Source: Diorhabda sublineata (lineage: Eukaryota; Arthropoda; Insecta; Coleoptera; Chrysomelidae). Taken from it: a stretch of DNA of 64,000 bases. The stretch is taken from positions 30,236,488 through 30,300,487 of the forward strand of contig NC_079480.1 in NCBI RefSeq assembly GCF_026230105.1, in the 5' to 3' direction. Numbering within the stretch: position 1 is the first letter of the stretch; every line of letters begins with the position of its first letter. The position numbers were made by a program, and so were the translations under genes. Below the pieces are notes generated by a model. It was given only the letters and a program-made list of their open reading frames with translations. It did not search any database and was not told the origin of the DNA. Positions 45,770 to 58,000 of the stretch are shown in pieces.

Positions 45770-47540
45770 TTATTCGGAGTATGTTGATACTTGATCTATA
45801 TACCTACTCCTACCGCAGAGCTACATTCCTTCCTCTTGCACGCTTGCATATATTGCACACCATATTTGTTGAAGTCTCTGGTAGGCCAAAACGTTAAAAT
45901 TATGTTTTTAATACAAGACCGATCGGTAAGCTACATCTGTTGCATAATACAAGAAAGTTCTTAGTCTTATAATCTCTTAAGATAATAAGGTGAATGCGAT
46001 AAGCATGATTAAAGGTTTCAGAAAGATAATGATCCTCAAAACAAGTGAGATACAGTAAAATAATGAATAATATTTGAATGAAAATTATTGTAGTCAATAG
46101 AATAATAAACTCATATCTTTCATTTATAAAGATAAACTAAATCTTAGACTAACTTGACTAATCTGTTACAAGTGAAGTATTCGGAACAAGATTAGCTGGA
46201 AAAACTAAGGCTATAAAGGCTATTTATAAGACTACAAGAATAACTCAGTGGGATGTTTCACTGATATGAACAATTTCTGTAAATAAATTCTATATATTCA
46301 AATTTCCCATACCATATACAATCAATATTGATAACCAATTCAATAGGTTTCCTCATTATGAGATTTTCTTAAAATAAATGAGATCTTCCTAAACTTAAAC
46401 ATCTTGTTAGCTCGTAGAAGCAGATTTTTAAAAGGAAGTATTTACGTCGGTAGTCATTTCGAGCTTCTTGACAACCAATATGTATATATCTCACTTTGGT
46501 TTGCTCGTACAACTCGGTTAAATGTTTACGTCGCGTGCTACATGTTTTCCTAGTGAAATTCAGACTAATCAAGGAAAGACACTGTTATGATATCATAATT
46601 GAGAAATGTCAAAACTACGAGTAGAATCTGAAATTTATACTCTTTGCAACATATTGTAATATATGCCAAATACATAATCAGAATTTAAACTTTATATGTT
46701 AATTTTAATTTTTTCTCTATATATTTTCTTAATCGCAACATGTGTAAATTCCACTTAGTTGCTAAACAACTGTATGTGGCGTGAGGTGTCATACAGTTTC
46801 TCAGGAATGTTGCTTAAGGAATTTATGATACAACAATCAATTTCACTGCTGCATGGTAAAGATGAAAAGATCAGAACAATCCTACTGAGATCTGGAGTCG
46901 TGCTTCTGCAAGATAACACTTTCAACGCTTTTAAAAATATCTATTTCAACATCTTCTTTTCATCCCGAACTTGGTTCCTCCTACTTATCATCTGCTTATT
47001 GCAATGAAGAATGGTTTGAGGGGCAACGTTTCATTGTCGATAAAGAACAGAGAAGTTATGTTATGACACATTGGTTGAAATTGCACACATTTCTAAACAG
47101 AAGAAATCTAAATTTGTAAGACGGTACCTCAAGTTTTTGGATATAATCGGATAATGTTGATATATTTTTCAATTGACCTCGTATTAATAAATACGGCAAT
47201 ATTCTCTTGAATTTGTATACAATATTCAAGTTCCAATACTGTACCACTAACATCAATAACAAATAGGATATAATTACCATTCATAATTATGTACTTCTCT
47301 ATGATCGGACGTGCCCACGCAATTTCGCCCACGCTTTATATCGTCACCTTTTACTTTTTACGTAATATCATGACGAATTCATAAAGTTTGTTGATTAATT
47401 TTTGATTAAAGTATTGCATACTTATTGAATTATTAGAATTTAGGGTTTTATTTTTCACGAAACTGGGAAAATAAATGGGTTTAGATTAAATTACTTAGAA
47501 AATAAACGGAATATTACACCATGAAATTCAGGAAGAAAGC
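45770..47540. other. Intergenic AT-rich DNA
   Basis: The 82-codon frame at 46759-47007 has no recognised domain and no splice or composition support. Nothing else seen. Confidence 0.4.
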
Positions 47541-47544
47541 CAGA

Positions 47545-47720
47545 TCTACAAAAAACAAAGTTATGGTAAGTATAAAAACTATAGAGGAATGTCACTACAT
47601 ACAAGATATAAGTACAAACGTATCTTTGAATACATATAGATTGTAGAAAATGAACAGATCAATATTTTATTGGATATTCACACCAAGACGTATAGCAGAG
47701 ACAATAGCACACCAAAGGAC
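47545..47720 (+). pseudogene. Possible LINE reverse-transcriptase scrap
   Basis: KNYRGMSLHTRYKYKRIFEY on the plus strand recalls the NYRGIsLL...YKI..i block of RTE/CR1-like reverse transcriptases, followed by ENEQINILLDIH. Only one block is visible, so the call is weak. Confidence 0.35.
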
Positions 47721-47724
47721 ATGA

Positions 47725-49675
47725 AATATGGAAAATATTGAGGCAAAAAATTTGTCAAATAACTGATGAATATGATTAAAACGAGGAAAATGAGATTGTT
47801 ATGAAAATAAGCTGTGAATCGAGGAGTATTGAGCCCGTGAATATTTACAGTAATAATGAATAAAAAAGCTGAGCAAGTGATTCATGATAAAAAACACATA
47901 TAGAATATGATAAACTGAAAGCAATCGTTGTTTCCCATCGACGCGACGTGCTAATATTCAATCCAATTCAACAACAGTAAGATTAGACGGGAGGATTAAT
48001 AAAGAGATATCCTACAGAGTAGATATCAGCCCTACTAACCTCCTTCAACGAATTTTTTGATCTTCCTTCTTTTCCTCTATCGTCTCTGCCTTTCTGTACT
48101 CGTTTTACCTATCTTCTAGTCTTCTATATTAATTGATGGGTTCTACTTGGGTATCAATCAATTTTGCATAGTAAGTAAAAAATATCAACGTAAGAAATCT
48201 TAATGAAAGTGAACTAAGAAGAGAAGAAGTTCTTGATCTTTTTATACAATAATTATTTACCAAACCTACTCCAATATTTTTCCAGTATCCCATTAGAATT
48301 CTCAGTGTATTTAATGGAATTGATTTGGAAAAAGATGTTGTTTCTGTTGGCAGATAATATTATTTTTATTTACTTATCTTATTTATGTCCAGCCATTTAA
48401 AAAATTTTGTTATAATTATAGCTGTTTTTATCGCTATATATTCAATTCAAAACTTATCAATCGTATTCGAATAAACAGATGAAGTTCCATGTATGGAACC
48501 GCTCATTATCTTGGAAACAGCATTCTATAAATTAAAGTGTGTAAAGATTTTTTTAATATGACCGAAATCATGCTGGTATCTAAATTGTTATCAGATCTTT
48601 CGTTTTCTGGAAATATCAAGAACTTTGTTATTTCGAATGCATCCCCTTGTATTTTTCTATTATTGAAATATTTAAGAAATTGTAACTAATTACTTATTTA
48701 TTGTCTTAATAAATTATTGATGCTGTTGTTTTTTGACATTTATGATGGCTCGTTTATCTGATAAATGATGAATTTAAATTTTTAATATCGTTGATACTTT
48801 ATATCTTAACTGAAGCCCGATAACATTGGTCTGGCGTATTTGAATTTATTATTATATACTCGTAGATCATATCTACATTGACTTGGTTATTTCCATGTCC
48901 AAATAAGTAATTCAAATTGATATTAATTTAGAAATTTTATTTTTTGAAACTTCCAGACAATATTCCGAACACAGTATTTAACTGTTTGAATTGAACAAGA
49001 TGAAGTTTTGTCTTGATAGGCGTCAAAATAATGTTGGATTGGAAGGCGTAAGTCGAATGGCTTACTTGATTACCCGGAATAATGGCCCCTCAGACTATTT
49101 TTGTGGGCTCGCTTAAAAAATAATTGTATATTAAACAAAACAACTATCAAGTTTCAGGAATTTGATTACCACAAAGATAAAAAGAATTGAGCAGTCAGGG
49201 ATGTTATCAAATGTATTGAAAAGTTTTAAATATTGCATAGCTTGTATTGAAAAAACATTTTAAGGATCTGCTGTAAACGCATTTACTTTGTTTCATAAAT
49301 TTTATGATTTGCTTACTACTCAAATGTAGTCCTTTGATGATGACATTATCACGTGAAGATTATTTGCCTAGTTATTACAAATAATTTGCCGCAATATAAA
49401 AAAACAAAGGGTGATCTATTTGATACAATAATGTTTACTTTATTTCTGGATAAAACAGTATTTCGAAACAAATTGTCATAGTTCTTTTTAATATCAGCTT
49501 TATGCATAAAAATAAATTATATTATTATACACAAGTAAGATGAATAACTAAAAATAGTATGTAATCAAACATATCCGAAATCAGAAAGTAGATAAAACCG
49601 TGAGGAATTTTGGTAATAAATATTTATTAGTTGGAATACATTCATTTGTCGAGAGTTTTGAAACTAACGAATTTG
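47725..49675. other. Intergenic AT-rich DNA
   Basis: Nothing recognised. Confidence 0.4.
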
Positions 49676-49680
49676 GATCC

Positions 49681-49773
49681 CTGAAGAAGATAACTTGGTT
49701 TCCGAAACACGCGTCCGTGTGTTATTATGAATATTGGTGTAGTGATAGTAAGAGATAGTTTTAGTATGTTCAG
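49681..49773 (+). ncRNA. Hammerhead-like ribozyme relic in a dispersed repeat (copy c)
   Basis: CTGAAGA, one extra base (A), GATAAC-TTG-GTTTCC, then GAAAC and ACGCGTC. Box 1, the GAAA box and the GTC cleavage triplet are all present; stem II has lost two pairs. The rest (TTGGTGTAGTGATAGTAAGAG to CAGTGATAAC) is the reverse complement of the tail of copy a. Confidence 0.5.
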
Positions 49774-49865
49774 TGATAACAAAGCAATTATTTCCTAGAC
49801 CATTTGATTCATAAAAGCATCTAAATGTTTTAAAATTAGTTTTTTTCAATAATTTTTGAAAGATG

Positions 49866-49920
49866 GATGAAAAATTGACGTTTCGACTTAGCTTCAGTCT
49901 TTATCAAAATACGATATGTG
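49866..49920 (-). repeat. TGATAAAGACT...AGTCGAAACGTC element, hammerhead-like
   Basis: On the minus strand TTTTGATAAAGACTGAAGCT is followed by AAGTCGAAACGTCAA. GACT and AGTC form a 4-bp stem II between UGAUAA and GAAAC, and ACGTC could be a minimal stem III with GTC. It resembles the leader scraps at 24.9 and 60.3 kb. Confidence 0.4.
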
Positions 49921-50300
49921 AAATTTATTATTCTATATTTACATGATTAATGCTACACGTTTGAGATGAAGGAACCAAGGAAAAATTATTGTTTTTTATT
50001 AGTTCTATTTTGATTTTATTCTTATGTTGATATTCATGAGAGCCTCTCGGTTACAATACTTATCGATTTAGTTCAAATTACTATGTACCCACGTCTCAAA
50101 ACTGTAGAATTTCTATAAAATGTTCTAAAAGAGGTTCGGAAATTAAATTCATCGGACCATCTAAATTTTTTAGTTTGAAACATTTTTTTGTATTGTGGTT
50201 CAAAAAATAAATCAAATAGGAGAACTTTCCACAGTTCTGAAGTGAGTAAAAAAACATACATTTCATGAATAGGCGGAAGGTTAAGAGAGGAAACAAAATT
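49921..50300. other. Intergenic AT-rich DNA
   Basis: Nothing recognised; overlapping minus frames at 50073-50296 are unsupported. Confidence 0.4.
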
Positions 50301-50308
50301 GTTGGAAC

Positions 50309-50528
50309 CAGGGCCGGATTAAAATTTATAAGGCCCGGGGCTAAAATAATGACGGGGCCCTCTTAAGGAATTCGAAAACCCGGAAAAATTCACAAAATAA
50401 TATCAATACGTTAGATTTGTGGTATCAACACATCAAAAAATACAGAATGATTTCCAAATGATGGGGCCGTCTTGGACCTGGGGCCCGGGGCTATAGCCCC
50501 CCCAAGCCCCTAGCTTAATCCGGCCCTG
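50309..50528. mobile_element. hAT-type MITE, 220 bp
   Basis: Inverted ends CAGGGCCGGATTAA and, on the other strand, CAGGGCCGGATTAAG, with the inner pieces GGCCCGGGGCTA / TAGCCCCGGGCC also inverted. The element is flanked by a perfect 8-bp direct repeat GTTGGAAC (50301-50308 and 50529-50536), the length made by hAT transposases. It is GC-richer than its surroundings and has no coding capacity. Confidence 0.92.
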
Positions 50529-50539
50529 GTTGGAACCCC

Positions 50540-51250
50540 TGAAAGTATACATACTACAGAACAAATACGAATAATGTGGATGGAGGTGAATCGGTGAAGT
50601 TGATATGAAGTTTGGCAAAATTAAGCAATAATATTTAAAATACAAAATTATAAAAATGGCAACAATACTCTAAACATAACATCGTTATGTTTAGGGAGGC
50701 ACAATATTAAAATTAGATTGAAGCTCATACTATTGTAATGTCGTTACTCATTTCAATTTGAAACCAAAAGTTCGGATGGTTAGTTATGCAAATCTTATTT
50801 ATTCAAAAACAATAAGGATTGTCTTGCATCGACTTGAAATTTAATTTATAGCTCGTCTAAGCTTATCGCTAGATATGGTTGTCTAGATTTGGGATGATAA
50901 AAATTCAAGTTTGCATTCGAAAATAAGTGAAGAAAGCATGGATAAGGTCAAATTAATAAATTATTATACAGTAATCAACAGAAAATATACAAGTAAGTAT
51001 GAAACAAAAAATAATTAACTAAAAAGCGTTAATTATATGATTAACCCAGTTTTTGGGCAGGTATTCACATACGTTTAAAAAATAAAAATCTAAAATGAAG
51101 ATGAAAAAACTGAGACACAAAATATCTGATATTTATTTTACGCTCTTTGTAAATAATTTAGAATAATGAATTATTCTGCATATAGTTAATTAGCTCCACA
51201 AAATTTATCATTGCAAAAGCCTTCTATAAAAAAATTGAGTTGGATAGGAA
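50540..51250. other. Intergenic AT-rich DNA
   Basis: Nothing recognised. Confidence 0.4.
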
Positions 51251-51255
51251 CCTAA

Positions 51256-51744
51256 GGGCCCTTTCACACCAAACGAATCCGAATCAATCAGAATCACTCC
51301 GAATCAAGTTGAATCTGATTGATCAAGATTCGGTTTCGAGCGCTCCGATTAAATGTGAAGGGACTCTTTTCCCGCCTTCGGACCGGACGAATCTGGTTCA
51401 ATCAGGTTTGATTCGAGGTCGCACTTGATTCAACCTGTCAGATTTCTCGTCCGGTCAGTCTTGAATCAACAACCATACGAGATGGACGTGGAGTTATTAA
51501 TTTTAAAAGTTAAAGAAAATAGTGCGATTTATGACGACTACGAAACACTATTGCATTTAAAACAACTGCGTGCATGATGATAGCTCAAAAGCAACTAAAA
51601 GAAGGAAAACAAAAAGAAGATGAAAGGATTATTTATAGATTCAGGTTGATTCAGCTGGTGTGAAAGAGTGGAGATGACGAATCAGATTCAACTTGATTCG
51701 GAGTGATCCAAATTGATTCGGATTCGTTTGGTGTGAAAGGGGCC
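51256..51744 (+). mobile_element. PIF/Harbinger-type MITE, 489 bp
   Basis: Long inverted ends (GGGCCCTTTCACACCAAACG then AATCCGAATCAAT, continuing to ACTCCGAATCAAGTTGAATC) are flanked by TAA on both sides, the 3-bp TWA duplication of Harbinger elements. Between the ends, from 51482, a short frame MDVELLILKVKENSAIYDDY looks like the start of a MADF/Myb-like protein of such elements. It runs into a stop after about 31 codons, so the element is a deletion derivative of an autonomous Harbinger. Confidence 0.85.
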
Positions 51745-51759
51745 TAACCTAACCGAACC

Positions 51760-52455
51760 CGCATCAGCATTTAACGTCATTTATTACTTAGTCTGTTTAC
51801 AGTGCTCAATTAAGATTTTTTTTGTATATAAACGAAGTCTTTACCAGCTAGATTGTGATCATTTTCATATTGGGAATGTGGCAAAATTAAACACCAAAGT
51901 GCACTTAATAGATAGAACTGTACTTAAATTTGATAGAATTAATTCTATCAAGCGTCAATTTGAATACTGAATTTTGAAATCCACGAATTTTATGTTTTCA
52001 CAAGAAACTACACAATTTAAAACCGCCGAATCTTAACTAATTATTTCCCAGATGATGAATATAGCTCGCAAGAAAAATTAATTTTTGTTTTTAGACAGAT
52101 TTCTATTATGATTTTTTATTTATTTTGATATTCATGATCTATTGATTGATATGAATACAAAAATTGTCTGCGTCAGATCATATTTTGATAAAGAATGAAA
52201 GTAGTCAAAGTAGTAAAAGTAGTAAAATCAAATGGAAAAGGAAAATATATATACTATTAGTTTTTTGTTTCTTGAGTTATTTTGATTTTATAGAAATTGT
52301 ATCCGTCCTGACTCGCTCCAATTTCAAATTTACTAAAATAATTTGATAGTCGCTAAGATAATACTTAACAAATAATAATAAAGATGAGTGTGCCTTATTT
52401 TGATATTTTATCTCTATTTTGTAGCATCTTTTTTGATCTAGGTAGTAATTGGTTT
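51760..52455. other. Intergenic AT-rich DNA
   Basis: CACCAAAGTGCAC near 51893 recalls the repeat at 36.99 and 59.39 kb. Nothing else recognised. Confidence 0.35.
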
Positions 52456-52469
52456 TCTATTAAGGGTCT

Positions 52470-52743
52470 CCGTAGTGTAGTGGTTAGAATACAAGGCTCA
52501 CATGCGGATGGTCCCAGGTTCAAGTCGCGCTGATGCCATCTTTCATTTTTACAAGAAAGGCAGCTCATCACTATGAAGAAATATTTGTTAATGACTAATG
52601 AGCGGAGTTGAGATAAAAGCGACTAAAAGAGGACATACAATCCGTCCGAGCCCCACCGCGACGCGGGGACCCGCAGTGGAGGTGAAAGTTTCCCAGCAAA
52701 ACTATTTGCTGTGGAAGTGCGATAAGTCGTTTTATAAAAAAAA
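52470..52743 (+). mobile_element. tRNA-derived SINE, about 274 bp
   Basis: The head CCGTAGTGTAGTGGTTAGAA has an RNA polymerase III A box (TAGTGTAGTGG, 52473-52483), and GGTTCAAGTCG (52517-52527) is the B box at normal tRNA spacing. CAC in the middle (GGCTCACATGCGG) suggests descent from a valine tRNA. The body is unique and ends in an A-rich tail (TTTTATAAAAAAAA). An 11-bp perfect direct repeat ATTAAGGGTCT flanks it (52459-52469 and 52744-52754), the mark of LINE-mediated insertion. It is not a functional tRNA: the stems no longer pair. Confidence 0.88.
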
Positions 52744-52759
52744 ATTAAGGGTCTAATAG

Positions 52760-53360
52760 ATCAGTAACACTATGCTCCTCACTTATTAGGAAAAATATTG
52801 AAAATATTTACTAATAAAGAGTAACGTAAAAAAATTTGTAGTTCCATTTTATTAATTTCATTATATCTATAAATTATTTCAGTAAATATAAAATTAGACT
52901 GAATGAATATATCAGTTAATCGAAAACACACCTAAAACTGAAGAAAATAATATGATATATATTAAAATCTTCCTAGCAGTATTTGGTAAAGAGATTAAGA
53001 GACCAAGAATAACATGAAAAGCGACATTTGTTTTTTGAATTACATCAATTTTATATTTTATTCACATTGAGATACCAGAATGCTCGGTTGATCAAATTTC
53101 CCGATAATTGACAATAATTAATTAAGATTTCCGGTGATTTTTGAAATTGTCAATGCTTGAAAAAATTTTTAAACTCATAGAATTCAAAATTCAATATTCA
53201 AATTGACTTGATAGAAATATAAAAAACTACTCATAATATAGCTGGCAGACTTCTTTACAATTCATATACATATATACATATATTTTTGAAAGCTCGGACT
53301 ATACATTGAAAAAAGAATACTTTGGTATTCTATTGCTGCCACAATCCCACAACAATAATG

Positions 53361-53396
<36 letters not shown>

Positions 53397-53905
53397 TATT
53401 CAAAAAAAGGAATTCCTTACCAGACAGGTAATTATTCTGTCATTAAAATACAAAAACATATTTTTTTATGTGTATTCCGCGCTTTAGAATATTTATATAT
53501 TCATCTTGAGGGAATTAATTAACTGAGAATATCAAATTCATATATGTAATTCCAAAAACAACCTTCCAATTGACAATGTCATAGTTTCTAAACACTTTAT
53601 ATTGAGCTAGTAAATAAATAGTATTAATTTTGTGAATACGTTAAAAGTAAATGTTTGAATTAATTCTAGTCGTGTTGAATAGAAAGAAATACATTCTGAA
53701 TGAATGTTTTAGAAACTCAATGGCATTATCATAAATGCTTGTAAAGATTGGTAAAAACATTTAAAATCAATGTCATATCAAAATTGTTGAAAATTATGTG
53801 ATAAAATCTATTAAATAGAACATTCCATAAATTCAAATTTGGAGTGAAACTTAACAATATATTTACACGTTTCCGAAATATTTTTTTGATAAAAATTAAT
53901 GTGAC
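52760..53905. other. Intron 1 of the integrin alpha gene (minus strand), AT-rich
   Basis: Downstream of the first integrin exon on the minus strand. No second integrin exon could be recognised here or further left, so the intron is long or the gene broken. An (AT)n tract of about 14 units stands at 53366-53392. Confidence 0.45.
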
Positions 53906-53909
53906 CTAC

Positions 53910-54073
53910 CATCCCCTGTGCCCTCTGTCTTTGTGGACGGCTACGGTGAAACCAAACATAGACCTGTTATTATCCACAGGTTCATAAACTGCATAATTTT
54001 GTTGATCTATATTAAAACAAGTCACAATCGACACCAGCATAGCACAAAAATAAATTAACTTACACTCACACAT
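53910..54073 (-). CDS. Integrin alpha subunit, first coding exon (partial gene)
   Basis: From the ATG at 54073 the minus strand encodes 54 codons plus two bases up to a GTAGGT donor at 53909. Residues 1-19 (MCECKLIYFCAMLVSIVTC) form a signal peptide. The mature protein starts FNIDQQNYAVYEP, and FN(I/V/L)D is the almost invariant N terminus of mature integrin alpha chains. SMFGFTVAVHKDRG follows, the first blade (FG-GAP) of the beta-propeller, cut at the Trp codon (TG|G) before the expected LLVGAP. Alpha chains pair with beta subunits at the cell surface to bind extracellular matrix. It is close to the insect alpha-PS1/alpha-PS2 type; I cannot decide which from one exon. The next exons lie outside or were not found in the 53 kb to the left. 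It is divergent from the B3GLCT-like gene. Confidence 0.85.
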
Positions 54074-54995
54074 GATCGAATGTTTTCAAAAATCGCGACA
54101 ATTAACTTGAAAATTTCGGCTATTTCGATTAAGACACACAGTTTTATTAGTAAATGTTTAATTTATCGCATTATTTTTTGCAGTTAGACCGATTTGTTTG
54201 TAAAATATGAATTGTTATTTAATCATTCATTATTTTTGTTAGCTGAAAGTCATACTCTGAAAAAGTATTATATAAAGTACGCGATTTGACTTAGCGATAA
54301 CATGCGACTGACTTCCATAAGGTTTTAAATGTTACAATACCGCCAATCCAATTTTACTTTCAACGACTAACCATAGCAGCGACATCTAGTGATTAACAAC
54401 AAAATATAGCATGTGGCCTTCCTGCAATAGCTTATATTAAATATACTCCAAATACAGAGGGAGCAGTAATTCTTCTGGATATTTAAGCATTAAAACAAAA
54501 ACTTTCACTTAATTAATTAATTTGAAACAGACCCAACAACATTGTGATATATAATAAAGGTAAAAACTCTTTTATTATACTTTTCGACTGCCTACAAATG
54601 TGTCACATAGTCGTAGAAAGTGTTCATAGATGTCAGGGAACTACTCTCAATAATTTTGGTGAATTGTTTACATTTCATTTTTTATCACCTAAATATTGTG
54701 TATGTAATTAGAAAATTTTTTAATGTAATAAAACCGTGCATCTTACAAGAAGCTAAAATATGCCAATAGCCAATTTCTAATGAATGTTTAAAATTATAGG
54801 TTAGAATAATTGAATACCGGACATGTCGGAGAATGCTTTTCAAAGCAGACATTTTATGAAGTGGTCAAAAAATACTAAGTGTATCAAAATATTTCTAGAT
54901 TTTGAAAGTTTACTATTTGCGCAAGCCTCAAGCATTGTTTTTGCACGATTCGTGAGTGTCATTTTACTGCAGCCTAAATCAGATATTTTTAGGGG
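54074..54995. promoter_or_regulatory. Head-to-head intergenic region, presumed bidirectional promoter
   Basis: About 920 bases separate the two start codons. On the minus strand TTTATATAATAC (about 54263-54275) is a possible TATA box, and GTCAGTCGCA near 54310 a possible initiator upstream of it; the two are not in the usual order, so neither is certain. On the plus side the ATG at 54823 opens an 80-codon frame overlapping the B3GLCT start in another frame; it may be an upstream ORF or lie outside the transcript. Confidence 0.4.
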
Positions 54996-55065
54996 ATGTT
55001 GGGCAGTTTTTTGGTATTTCATATGCATATACTATTGTTTTCACTTGGTGTTGTGTCCACTTTAG
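54996..55065 (+). CDS. B3GLCT: B3GLCT-like exon 1 (signal peptide)
   Basis: ATG in GGGGATGTT, 23 codons plus one base, then TTAG|GTATGT. The hydrophobic stretch HILLFSLGVV is a signal sequence. The single leftover G pairs with AT at the start of exon 2 to make the Asp of DIRDVVF. Confidence 0.7.
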
Positions 55066-58000
55066 GTATGTTTTGGTAAAATAAAATTTTTCTAGATATT
55101 GTTTTCAGGCATCTGAATTATTGATTTGGATTCTAATTTGACATTACTAAAAAAGCAGAAATTTTTAAAAAGATTAAAGCATACTTTTTCTGTCTTCAAC
55201 TATCTGAAATAATAATATTATGTAGGATTTAATTACCCTGAATTCTTTTAGTTCCTTTCAGCTTGATCTGTTTTAAGAATTGCGTGCCTTTTATGAATTA
55301 GTATTGGTTGTTCTTGAAAAAAAAATAAGTTTTTTATTAGTAATATGTGTAAAACTTGAAGATGCTTTCCATAAATTCCTAAAATGAAAAGATTTATGAT
55401 TTTACTCAACAAACAACCACTTAAGGGAAACCAGATCTTAGTTCTTGACAGTCATCATGGTGTATAAGAACTTTAATATCAATTTGTATAAATGATCTAT
55501 GTATATCTGTTTAAATTATGTATATACATTTTAACCATAGTTTTATTAGTATTATCAAATGCAACTTTTGAGAACACTTTCTGTTAGGAGTGAAACTTGA
55601 AAATAGAATGGAAATAAATAAATCACTTATTATTATTCATTAAAAACAATTGAAAATAAAGACCATTTATTCTAGAATAAAAATGTGTTAGCTGTTAAAT
55701 ATACAATTGATCCATAGTCTAGTTTTGATTAAATGATTGTTCCGAACAATGTTAGTAATGTCTGTTGGTCAGTACCCCATTCTTTGTTTGTTAGCGTTTT
55801 CAGTAAGTTTAATCGATTGTTGCAAGCTAGGAGAATATTTCCAATAATATGAGAAATTTTATTGATGTTTCCATTTTTATTTATCCATTATATAGTTTCA
55901 ATATGTTTGGTATATTCTTTTGTATTGAGAAAAAAATATAACGAGCCTTTGTAGTTAAAAAAGTGAAACCAGTTTTTTGTGACTACAGTTCTAAGTTTGG
56001 ATAAAAGCCTACCTATTTCAGAAGAGATTTTTAATATTTTTGCTTTACAATAAACAACTAAATCATCTGCCTATAGTCGAGCTCTTACTGGTAACTTCAA
56101 GTTTTTTAGGATGCTGTTGATTGCGATGATAAAGAGTGTGGGACTTATGATTAATCCTTGATATATATCATTTTCGAATACGTTTTTTCGGAGGTGGTCC
56201 TGTTGGTTTTTAATTTAAACATTCGAATTCTCAGAAATTTTTTGATAAAAACCAGACAGTGACCTTGTATATTGAATTCGTTTAATTTTTTATGATGTTA
56301 TCATGCTATGCAATGGCAAAAGCTCGATTAATGTCAAAGAAAATAGCCAAACAGCTGTTTTTTAGGGCGATTGGTGATTTGATTTAATTTTCCAAGTCTA
56401 CGATGATGTATTGATATCTAATTAGCCTAGACAAGTTCTGTGTCAGTTTCTTAATTTGAGTGCCTATTTATAAAATATTGATTGGTCCTCCCATAACTAT
56501 CTATCTACAGTTTTATAAATTTTTAGAACCGTGATAACTATCCAAAAAGAGTTCTTTTTATGGGATATGACACTTAAACTAAACAAATATACTTAGAAAG
56601 GTCTAAAATTTTTGGGTAAGGCACCATTGCCCTTACGGCGAATGGACAAACCGAATCTGAAATAGGGTTGGAATTAGGAAGAGGCACTAAGAGACGGTTA
56701 AACGGTACCTGTTAAACGCAAAACGTAATGGTATAATCTACTACCTAAGTAATCCTTACACAATATTTCAAGACCTACTTTCGCCGACACCGAAATTGAG
56801 CCGAACTGGACAGAATTCCCCATTTTATTGCTCTATACCTTTCTGAAATAGACTATAGTTCCGTATCCATCGACAAATATTTCTTAATTTCTCCTTGCAC
56901 ATCTTTTAAAATGTCTGTGTTAATCTTATTAACCACTTAATTTTTTGGTGCTAAGGCCCGTGATGAATTTTTAGATAATGTAGATTTACGCTTCCGAGGC
57001 ATTTTTTAGACATACGCTTTCAATGACAGTCAATGAAGGTACCATTGTACCTAACCTCAAGAATTCCAAACACCTGAAAGTATAGTCAATTGTATAGCCT
57101 ACTATAGAACCAAACAGAATTTCTATGTCAAAATATTTAACACTCAACATATTCTCCTCTTAATTGGATATATTTATTATAGCGAACCTGCAATGTCTCT
57201 AGACTTTTCTTTTTGCCCTGCAAACCAGACCTCCACAACTTTTATTACCTCCTCGTTGGCCTTCCTGATCCGTCATCATCTTCAATGGAAAATTTACCTC
57301 TTTTGAAGCTTGCAGTCCAATTTTTCACGGTAGCATATGGCTCGATACTCCAATTTTTCGATTTTCACAATTTCAGTGGACATCTTTTTTCTTTTAATTT
57401 ATTGCGTAACTCTGGTTTACTTTTTTTACGTCAAACTTTGCACTGACACTTCTACTAAGTTATTGTTCGTTGCTATGGTAACGCAATATTTTGTTTATGA
57501 ATGGAACTGGTCTAGGCTAACTAGTTATCAATACATCCTCGTAGATATCGATTTAACTTTCGGTAATATACGTTGATAATATAGTATTTATGGTTTGAAC
57601 TGTATGTTAGATGGCGCTGAAGTAACAAAATGTTGATATTTGTTGACAATTTTTTCTATTTTTGTAAAAAATATTTTTTTTAATAAAAAGCATACTATGT
57701 TACTTCTAGTACCTCCCATATTTATATAATCTTTATCGTCTTAGCAAATTGTTTCTTTTAATAATATATTTATGTTTCAGATATTCGAGATGTTGTATTT
57801 GTTATTATTAGTCAGAATAATAAATATAATCTGGTATTGGCCGAAAATTTGAAGACTTCAATACTGAATGAATCCAAAACTTTATATAATGTAAGTATCT
57901 GGATTATTCACCGAGATAGAAATTTTAAGTTTCTCGACGTTTTGGCTTCCAGAGAATGAGGTTAGGGGGATTATTCGTTCATTGAAAGAAGTGATCTGAT

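Noticed and set aside
46759..47007. 82-codon ORF as a candidate host exon
   Set aside because: No conserved motif, no convincing splice sites at its edges, and composition like the surrounding DNA.
52470..52545. Functional tRNA gene
   Set aside because: A and B boxes are present, but the acceptor and T stems do not pair, and the sequence continues into a SINE body flanked by an 11-bp duplication.
44000..53900. Search for the second and later integrin alpha exons on the minus strand
   Set aside because: No segment encoding an LLVGAP-like or FG-GAP block with proper splice phase was found; short diverged exons may still be hidden.
54823..55065. 80-codon ORF at the B3GLCT start region
   Set aside because: It overlaps the signal-peptide exon in another frame. 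The exon with ATG at 54996 fits the phase of exon 2 and encodes a signal sequence, so the 80-codon frame is at most an upstream ORF.
57213..57576. Two overlapping plus-strand ORFs of 77 and 79 codons
   Set aside because: They are antisense shadows of the mariner relic on the minus strand.
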